Assembly (NCBI GenBank): GCA_025934545.1
Contig: JAICXV010000013.1
Location: 1 to 11,206, forward strand
DNA from: Verrucomicrobiia bacterium
GTDB lineage: Bacteria; Verrucomicrobiota; Verrucomicrobiia; Limisphaerales; Palsa-1400
DNA: 11,206 bases
Direction of reading: 5' to 3'
The first letter of the stretch is position 1; every line of letters starts with the position of its first letter. Shown in pieces: positions 5,777-11,206 of this stretch. The notes under the pieces are model-generated. The model had not been told where the DNA came from. It made no database searches and saw only the letters and a program-made list of their open reading frames with translations. The translations under genes were made by a program, and so were the position numbers.

Positions 5777-7512
5777 ACTACCGCTTCGCCAATAAACGTC
5801 AGTTGAGATCGCAGATAAAGCCTATGAAAATCAAATTGTCGCTCATTCTTGCCCTGGCAGTTGCCCTCACCGGCATCTGTCGCGCCGAAGGCCAGGACGC
5901 AGCCAAAACCAAATCCACCCCGACAGACGCCAGCGCCGGCCTCAAAGCTGTCACCAATGCATCCCCTGACGAGGTGGCCGCGGTCATCGAGTTTAACTCC
6001 GATACCTCGCTGCCGCAGGCCGTGCAGACGCTCGCGCGTTCCGCCGGCATCAACATCCAGTTTGACCCCATGCTGGTCAACGCCACCAAGGCAGACGGCT
6101 CGCCCTTGCCGCCGCCGGTCGTCAACGCCGTGCGCTGGGAGAAAATCACCGCGCGCCAGGCTTTGACCGCGCTGTTGGAGAACTACAATTGGCGTCTCGT
6201 CCAGGACGTGAACACCGGCATCGCCCGTGTCACCCGCAAAGACACCAACTCCGAGCCGATGGTCACCACCGTCATCCAACTCAACTACGCCAACCCGACA
6301 AACATCGCCATGGCGGTCACCAACACTCTTTCCAAAGGCAGCAAAATCATCGCTGACCTGCGCACCAGCCAACTGGTTGTGCTCACCCAGGAAAAAGAAC
6401 TCGACGGCGCAGTCGCTCTCATCAAAAAGCTCGACCGCGCGACCCGCCAGATTCTTATCGAAGCCAAGCTCGTCGAAACGACGCGCAACCCGCATTCTCT
6501 TAAAGGCGTTGACTGGACCGGCACACTTGCCGCCCAGAATGTCACGTTCGGAAACGGCATCACTTCCGGATCAATTGCTCAGAACGGCACGTCGGGTGGT
6601 CCGACGATAATCGGCGGTTCCTCTGCCAAACCTGATGGTGCGCCAATGACTGGCAACGTTGCCGGCGGTGGTGGTGGCGGTCTGACCAATATCACTTCAC
6701 TTCTGACGCAGGTCGGAAATGGCGGCTTTAGTTTGAATACTGCTCGCGGTTTCAGCCCGGCCACAGCGTTCCTTAATGCCGATGGCGTTCACGCTGTCAT
6801 GAGCTTCCTCAATACTGACTCCGACACCAAATCCCTTGCGTTACCGCGCACGGTCGCACTTGATGGCGTCGCAACGGAATTGTCCGTCGTCCGCAACGTC
6901 CCCGTTTTCGAACAAGAACAAAGTGCAGGCGCGGCCGGCACCCAACCTCTTGCCACGGCGAAGCCGAACTACGAGAAAAAAGTCGGCAACACCATCATCA
7001 ACGAAGTCGGCATCAAGTTGAACGTTGTTCCGCACATTGTCGGCATGACCAACGTCATGATGCAGATTGCGCCTGAAATTTCCGCGAAAGAACTCCAGTT
7101 GGAAACCCAGACCCTCAGCGGTCAGGTCAATTCCGCCCCCGTCTTTTCACGCCGCAAAATCACCACCGAAGCCGTTGTCCCCAGTGGTTTCACTCTCGTG
7201 GTCGGCGGACTTGACAACGACAATACCTCGCAGGTTATGACCAAGGTTCCGTTGCTCGGTGACATTCCAGGACTCGGTGCGCTCTTCCGCAGTTCGGACA
7301 AACAACGCACGAAGCAAAACCTGTTGATCTTCGTCACGCCGACCATTGTATCGGAGAGCGACTACCAAAGTACGCCGAGTGATTTCCTGAAGAACAAATT
7401 TACTCCGATGCCTGAAAAGGATGAAAGCGCATGGGACAGCGGCAAGCCTTATGACTGGACCAAACCGGTCAGTCCTGATGTCCAGGTCCGCAGTCCGAAG
7501 GCCACTGAATAA
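5773..7512 (+). CDS. pilQ: Secretin (PilQ/GspD-like outer-membrane pore)
   Basis: This 579-aa protein is a secretin, the multimeric outer-membrane channel of type IV pilus and type II systems. A signal peptide covers about residues 18-38 (KIKLSLILALAVAL ... CRA) after a long basic n-region if the ATG at 5773 is used. An STN/N0-like domain follows at about 69-157, then one N1-type domain at about 163-222 (TTVIQLNYANPTNIAMAV; LVVLTQEKELDGAVALIKKL). The secretin core spans about 226-528. It has a Gly-rich insertion at 258-304 and the hallmark C-terminal motif KVPLLGDIPGLGALFRS at 491-507, followed by LLIFVTPTIV at 517-526. A polar 50-residue tail ends the protein. It lacks AMIN domains and is shorter than proteobacterial PilQ. 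It overlaps the pilP-like gene by ATGA and closes the tight part of the operon. Confidence 0.92.
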   Translation: MNYRFANKRQLRSQIKPMKIKLSLILALAVALTGICRAEGQDAAKTKSTPTDASAGLKAVTNASPDEVAAVIEFNSDTSLPQAVQTLARSAGINIQFDPMLVNATKADGSPLPPPVVNAVRWEKITARQALTALLENYNWRLVQDVNTGIARVTRKDTNSEPMVTTVIQLNYANPTNIAMAVTNTLSKGSKIIADLRTSQLVVLTQEKELDGAVALIKKLDRATRQILIEAKLVETTRNPHSLKGVDWTGTLAAQNVTFGNGITSGSIAQNGTSGGPTIIGGSSAKPDGAPMTGNVAGGGGGGLTNITSLLTQVGNGGFSLNTARGFSPATAFLNADGVHAVMSFLNTDSDTKSLALPRTVALDGVATELSVVRNVPVFEQEQSAGAAGTQPLATAKPNYEKKVGNTIINEVGIKLNVVPHIVGMTNVMMQIAPEISAKELQLETQTLSGQVNSAPVFSRRKITTEAVVPSGFTLVVGGLDNDNTSQVMTKVPLLGDIPGLGALFRSSDKQRTKQNLLIFVTPTIVSESDYQSTPSDFLKNKFTPMPEKDESAWDSGKPYDWTKPVSPDVQVRSPKATE

Positions 7513-7531
7513 ATAAAAACGAACACGCAAC

Positions 7532-7567
7532 CTATGCCCTTAACGCGACTTAAAACCGCAAGCATAG
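7532..7567 (+). repeat. Small inverted repeat in the pilQ - NHL-gene gap
   Basis: CTATGC (7532-7537) and GCATAG (7562-7567) are exact reverse complements separated by 24 nt. The right arm touches the ribosome site at 7566-7572. Six pairs with so large a loop is weak, and no T-run follows, so this is not a terminator. It could be chance. Confidence 0.25.
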
Positions 7568-7572
7568 AGAGG
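7566..7572 (+). promoter_or_regulatory. Shine-Dalgarno site deciding the start of the NHL/cohesin-like gene
   Basis: AGAGAGG lies 6 nt before the ATG at 7579. The earlier in-frame ATG at 7534 has no such site and would add 15 residues before a normal signal peptide. Confidence 0.55.
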
Positions 7573-7578
7573 CAATAT

Positions 7579-10560
7579 ATGAATAAAAGATTCTGCGGCT
7601 TCGCCCCGATTGCAGTGCTCTCCGTAGCTTTGCTCTCCTTCGCCATGGCAGCCACGGCGGAAATCGACGTGCAAACGCTCGGCGGCGGACGTCTGGTCGT
7701 CGGCGGCCACGATTACGGCAATGCCGATGGCAACACGTTTACCAACGCGCAATTCAACACGCCTTGGGGCACCGTCCTGGATTCCTCCGGGAACATGTAC
7801 ATGGCCGATCGTCTGAATAATGCGGTTCGCAAAATTACTCTTCCGGGCAACACGCTCAGCAGCCAGACCTCGACGTATCTGTCGGGCCTCAATGCTCCGA
7901 TCGGTGTGGTTTGCGATGGCAACGATAACCTCTATGTCCTGACCAGCGACAACGTCATTCGCGAATACAACAAATTCAAAAACCTGGTCGCCTCCAATTA
8001 TCTTGGCGCGATTTCCGGCCCGAGCGCAATGACGCTCGCGCCCAACGGCAGCAGCCTCTATGTCTGCTATACGAGCGGTTGTATCATTGAAGCCTATCAA
8101 AACGGTTCAACTCGCCTGATCTTGAGCGGTTGCGGCACGATGCGCGGCATTGGTGTTTTGCCGAGCGGCGAAATCGTTGTCAGCCTCAACAACAGTAGTT
8201 CTTTTACAAACGCGATTGTCGTATGTGCGACCAATAACGTGGATCCGAGCGCCCCGACGATCCGTGTTCTCGCCGGCAATAACGGCACTGGATATGTCGA
8301 TGGCACCGCGGGGTTCGCAAAGTTTAATTCCCCCTACGGTTTGGCGGTAACAGTTGATGGCAAAGTGGTCGTTGCCGACCGCCTCAATAACCGTGTCCGT
8401 CTTGTCGACGGTTCCGGCACTACGACGACTCTTTACGGAATCGATCCGACAAATTGGAACAGTTCTTACTTTCCGGGTTGGGCGGATGGCAATCAATCCA
8501 CCGCCGCCTCTCGCGAACCGGTAAGCGTGTGTATTTCGACCAACGGTCTCGTCTTCACCACTGAAGTTTACTATCACATCCTTCGCGAAGTGACCGGCAG
8601 CGGGTTAACCACCGGGGCGACCGGCGGCGGCACCAACGGCACACCCGTTACCATTCCGCCTCCAACATTTTCCCCGAATTGCGGTTATTACCCGCAATGC
8701 CAGACCATCACCGTCAACAGCAGCGGCGCCAATGTCTATTATACGACCGACGGTGCCGAGCCGACGACCAATAGCATTTATGTTCCAACGCCGAACGGTG
8801 TCGGCACATTCACCTGGTGCAATTCGACCAACAGCCTCGTCGGCCTGAAGATGAAAGCGTTTTCAGGAACGAACGCGAGCGTGACCGTCACCGGCGTGGC
8901 CTGTGGTGACAACGAAATCGGATTCTCCAAGGACATTGTCGCCGGCGTCGGTTCGACAATCGTTGTGCCGGTTGTCGTCAATTTGCAGTCGAACGGTGTT
9001 TTGAAATCGTTGCAATTTCGGGTTGAAGTTACGCCGGCGAACGGGGCGCCGGATACCGTCACGATTCTGGATGTTTTGGCAATCGGGTCGAATGATTTCG
9101 TGCGGGTGACCGGCCCGGGCAACGCAGTCAATTACTCGTTGTTCCCATATGCAGCTGCCGGAAATGGACGCGGACTGGTCATTTCGGCGGCTGGTTCCAC
9201 CTCGGGTTTTACCGTCAACAACTTCGCCACCGTTGCTATGCTCAAAATCGGTATTCCGAAAACTTGCACCGTCGGTCAATCATATCAGCTGAATGTATTG
9301 TTCCCGTCCGCGACATCAGATGGCGTGCAGGCCGATGTTCCGCTGACCGTTACACCAGCGCGCAGTATCACCATCCAAAATGTTCAATATCTGGCGGGCG
9401 ACTCTTCGCCGGGCCGTTGGTATAACGCGGGAGATTTCGGCGACTCGATCCTATCGAACTCCGACGTTAACAACGCTCTCTATGCGTCAGTGAACATTCG
9501 TGTGCCATATAGCTTCAGCGATGCGTTCCGCGCGATGGATACCGCGCCGGAAACCCCCGACGGGTTGATTGGCAGCGGCGATATTACGTTCCTCGACTGG
9601 CAAACAATCCTGTTCCGTTCGGTTGGCATCGACACCAACAACTGGTTGCGATTCTGGGGAAATAACGGCCTGCCACAACATCAATCGACCTCGCAGATCG
9701 TGACGCCGCACGGCCCAATTGCACCCAAGCTTGTAACCCCCGGCAGTGTTTGGTTGCGGCAGGCGTTCGTTGCTTCTTCCACCGCGACTTCACAATTGCC
9801 CGGCAACTTCTGTTCGTTGCCTGTGTATGTGAAAGTCGGACCTAATTTCAACCTGTCCGGCATGCAATTCCGCGCGACGCTCGTGCCAGAAGGCAACGCG
9901 CCGATGCCCGGTGCCATCACTTTCACACCTGCCGGCAATATCACTGGCGGACAAGTGCTCCCCGGTCTTTCTCCAAACGACATTGTTTGTGCGTGGTCTC
10001 TCGGCGCCTTTGCTACTCCGTTGCAAAACAGCAATTACCTTGGCCAGATTGGCTTCACCATTCCCGGTGGCGCCCAACAAGGCCAGCGTTACACCTTGCA
10101 GTTTTCCTACGTCGACGGTGCGCCAAACTTGAACACCTTCTACCAACTGGAAAGTTTCCCCGGCTCGGTTTGGGTGATGTCCAACGCAACGACCGCTCCT
10201 TCGCGAACGTCCGACGAATGGAAGAACTATTTCTTCGGCAGCGTGACCAACGCGCTGGCTGACGACAATGCTGACCCGGACGGCGACGGTGTACCGAACT
10301 GGAAAGAATTCATGGCCGGCACCAGCCCGACCAACGCCGCTTCCTGCCTGCACTTTAATTCCGCATTCAACAGCTCCGGTAACACCACGTTGAGCTGGTT
10401 GAGCGCACCGGCCAAGACTTACGTCATCGAAGGCTCTTCCTCTATTAATGCCACTTCCTGGACATCCCTCGGGACGGTTCTCGGCGATGGCACGGTTCAA
10501 CAAGTCACCGAGCCCAACAACGGCACGGTCCAATTTTACAGGATTCGTTTACAACCATGA
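7579..10560 (+). CDS. Large secreted NHL-propeller protein with chitobiase-like, cohesin-like and dockerin-like modules
   Basis: This 993-aa exported protein starts at the ATG with a good ribosome site, in a typical signal peptide (MNKRFCGFAPIAVLSVALLS ... AMAATA). NHL-type beta-propeller repeats cover about residues 40-340 (FNTPWGTVLDSSGNMYMADR; FNSPYGLAVTVDGKVVVADR). Residues 360-440 form a chitobiase C-terminal-like domain (PPTFSPNCGYYPQ; VYYTTDGAEPT). A cohesin-like beta sandwich follows at about 445-598 (STIVVPVVVNLQSNGVLKSL). Residues 604-685 resemble a dockerin, with two Ca-loop-like motifs, GDFGDSILSNSDVNNAL and DGLIGSGDITFLDW. A second cohesin-like domain lies at about 720-865. DPDGDGVPNWKEF near 900 is a calcium-loop repeat. 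The last 70 residues form a beta domain ending FYRIRLQP, a tail common in verrucomicrobial secreted proteins. No catalytic residues are recognisable, so a binding or surface-assembly role is likely. It lies 66 nt after the secretin gene, consistent with co-transcription. Confidence 0.88.
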   Translation: MNKRFCGFAPIAVLSVALLSFAMAATAEIDVQTLGGGRLVVGGHDYGNADGNTFTNAQFNTPWGTVLDSSGNMYMADRLNNAVRKITLPGNTLSSQTSTYLSGLNAPIGVVCDGNDNLYVLTSDNVIREYNKFKNLVASNYLGAISGPSAMTLAPNGSSLYVCYTSGCIIEAYQNGSTRLILSGCGTMRGIGVLPSGEIVVSLNNSSSFTNAIVVCATNNVDPSAPTIRVLAGNNGTGYVDGTAGFAKFNSPYGLAVTVDGKVVVADRLNNRVRLVDGSGTTTTLYGIDPTNWNSSYFPGWADGNQSTAASREPVSVCISTNGLVFTTEVYYHILREVTGSGLTTGATGGGTNGTPVTIPPPTFSPNCGYYPQCQTITVNSSGANVYYTTDGAEPTTNSIYVPTPNGVGTFTWCNSTNSLVGLKMKAFSGTNASVTVTGVACGDNEIGFSKDIVAGVGSTIVVPVVVNLQSNGVLKSLQFRVEVTPANGAPDTVTILDVLAIGSNDFVRVTGPGNAVNYSLFPYAAAGNGRGLVISAAGSTSGFTVNNFATVAMLKIGIPKTCTVGQSYQLNVLFPSATSDGVQADVPLTVTPARSITIQNVQYLAGDSSPGRWYNAGDFGDSILSNSDVNNALYASVNIRVPYSFSDAFRAMDTAPETPDGLIGSGDITFLDWQTILFRSVGIDTNNWLRFWGNNGLPQHQSTSQIVTPHGPIAPKLVTPGSVWLRQAFVASSTATSQLPGNFCSLPVYVKVGPNFNLSGMQFRATLVPEGNAPMPGAITFTPAGNITGGQVLPGLSPNDIVCAWSLGAFATPLQNSNYLGQIGFTIPGGAQQGQRYTLQFSYVDGAPNLNTFYQLESFPGSVWVMSNATTAPSRTSDEWKNYFFGSVTNALADDNADPDGDGVPNWKEFMAGTSPTNAASCLHFNSAFNSSGNTTLSWLSAPAKTYVIEGSSSINATSWTSLGTVLGDGTVQQVTEPNNGTVQFYRIRLQP

Positions 10561-11206
10561 GAACGCAACCATTTAACACGGAAATGATCACCAATATGAA
10601 AACGCGTCTCACCACCCTGCGGCCGAACCTCGGCTCGGTTCTTCGAGCCACGGCTTTGGTATTCGGACTGGTCCTGGCAACTGCGGCGTCCCTGCACGCT
10701 CAAAGTGTGACGACCGTTATTTCGTCGAACCTGTTCGAACCGAATAGCGTCGCCATCGATGCCAACAACGTTCTCTATATCACCGACGGTGCGAACGACC
10801 GCGTCATGAAATTCAATCCGTCCACCGGCAACTTCGTGTCGCTGGCCGGCTCAATCGGTCACACTGGCACGAACAACGGCACCGCCACGGCGGCGCGGTT
10901 CTTTCAACCTGCCGGGATCGTTACCGCTCGCGGCGGTTTGATTGTTGCAGATTCACAAAATCATCTCTTACGATTCGTCAGTTTCAACGGCGTGGTCAGC
11001 AACTTCGCTGGGGTATTCAGCCAGTTTGGTGGCAACGTCGATGGCCCAGCCGCGACGGCGCAATTCAGGTATCCGCTCGGGTTGGCGACCGACACCAATG
11101 GCAATATTTACGTGGCTGATTCAGGCAACGGTTCCATTCGTATCATCGATACGAATAACAATGTTTCCACCTTAGCGACCGGTTTCTATCAACCGTCCGC
11201 CGTTGC
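10557..11206 (+). CDS. Secreted NHL-repeat protein, 3' end cut by window
   Basis: An open frame runs from the ATG at 10557 to the window end (216 codons and 2 nt). Its start overlaps the previous stop by ATGA, suggesting coupled translation. Other in-frame ATG codons at 10584 and 10596 are possible starts; the last gives a shorter signal peptide (MKTRLTTLRP ...). In the long version the hydrophobic core lies at about 31-45 with probable cleavage after LHA at 48. NHL-type propeller repeats follow: PNSVAIDANNVLYITDGAND, PAGIVTARGGLIVADSQNHL and YPLGLATDTNGNIYVADSGN, each followed by a short R/K-(I/F) strand. The repeats resemble those of the upstream protein, so the two may be related by duplication. 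C-terminal modules are outside the window. Role unknown; NHL propellers usually bind protein or other ligands. Confidence 0.87.
   Translation, partial: MRTQPFNTEMITNMKTRLTTLRPNLGSVLRATALVFGLVLATAASLHAQSVTTVISSNLFEPNSVAIDANNVLYITDGANDRVMKFNPSTGNFVSLAGSIGHTGTNNGTATAARFFQPAGIVTARGGLIVADSQNHLLRFVSFNGVVSNFAGVFSQFGGNVDGPAATAQFRYPLGLATDTNGNIYVADSGNGSIRIIDTNNNVSTLATGFYQPSAV

Noticed and set aside
5206-6495. 429-codon minus-strand open frame
   Set aside because: It is antisense to the pilP-like and secretin genes, which have clear motifs, signal sequences and overlapping junctions. The antisense product is low in recognisable structure.
9790-10533. 247-codon minus-strand open frame
   Set aside because: It is a shadow of the large NHL/cohesin-like gene in a GC-biased region; no domain seen.
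10942-11175. 77-codon plus-strand open frame
   Set aside because: It is out of frame with the NHL-repeat gene that covers the same bases and shows clear repeats.

Overview
The window looks like a chromosomal segment of a Gram-negative member of the PVC group, most likely a Verrucomicrobiota bacterium of the Pedosphaera/Limisphaera kind. This rests on protein style, not on a database match. It has a secretin and PilN/O/P-like genes. It also has long secreted NHL-propeller proteins, one carrying chitobiase-like, cohesin-like and dockerin-like parts. That protein ends in a calcium-loop motif (DPDGDGVPNWKEF) followed by a C-terminal sandwich ending in FYRIRLQP, a tail common in secreted verrucomicrobial proteins. 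No RNA gene, insertion sequence, phage gene or CRISPR array is visible.

Left part (1-3451, minus strand): three tandem genes of the DUF21/CNNM-CBS-CorC family (HlyC/CorC, 'hemolysin-like' membrane transporters). They are joined by 4-nt overlaps (ATGA at 2225-2228, GTGA at 1242-1245), so they form one operon read right to left. The first (2225-3451) and last (1-1245, cut by the window edge) carry the C-terminal CorC/HlyC domain. The middle one lacks it and has an altered second CBS motif.

Middle (3452-3961): a 510-nt divergent intergenic region with no convincing gene. It has an AT-rich part with two 13-bp direct repeats exactly 21 bp apart and a perfect TGAGAAA/TTTCTCA palindrome. A possible sigma70-type promoter follows. 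After it comes a leader of roughly 190 nt with at least three successive stem-loops upstream of the pilN-like start. This structured leader is the most notable unexplained element in the window.

Right part (3962-11206, plus strand): pilN-like, pilO-like, pilP-like (lipoprotein) and pilQ-like (secretin) genes, each overlapping the next by 1 to 8 nt. These would build the alignment subcomplex and outer-membrane pore of a type IV pilus or related type II secretion machine. No pilM lies at the expected upstream position. After a 66-nt gap come a 993-aa secreted NHL/cohesin-like/dockerin-like protein and, overlapping it by ATGA, a second secreted NHL-repeat protein cut by the window edge. The close spacing suggests that surface or exported proteins are transcribed with the secretin machinery, but this is inference.
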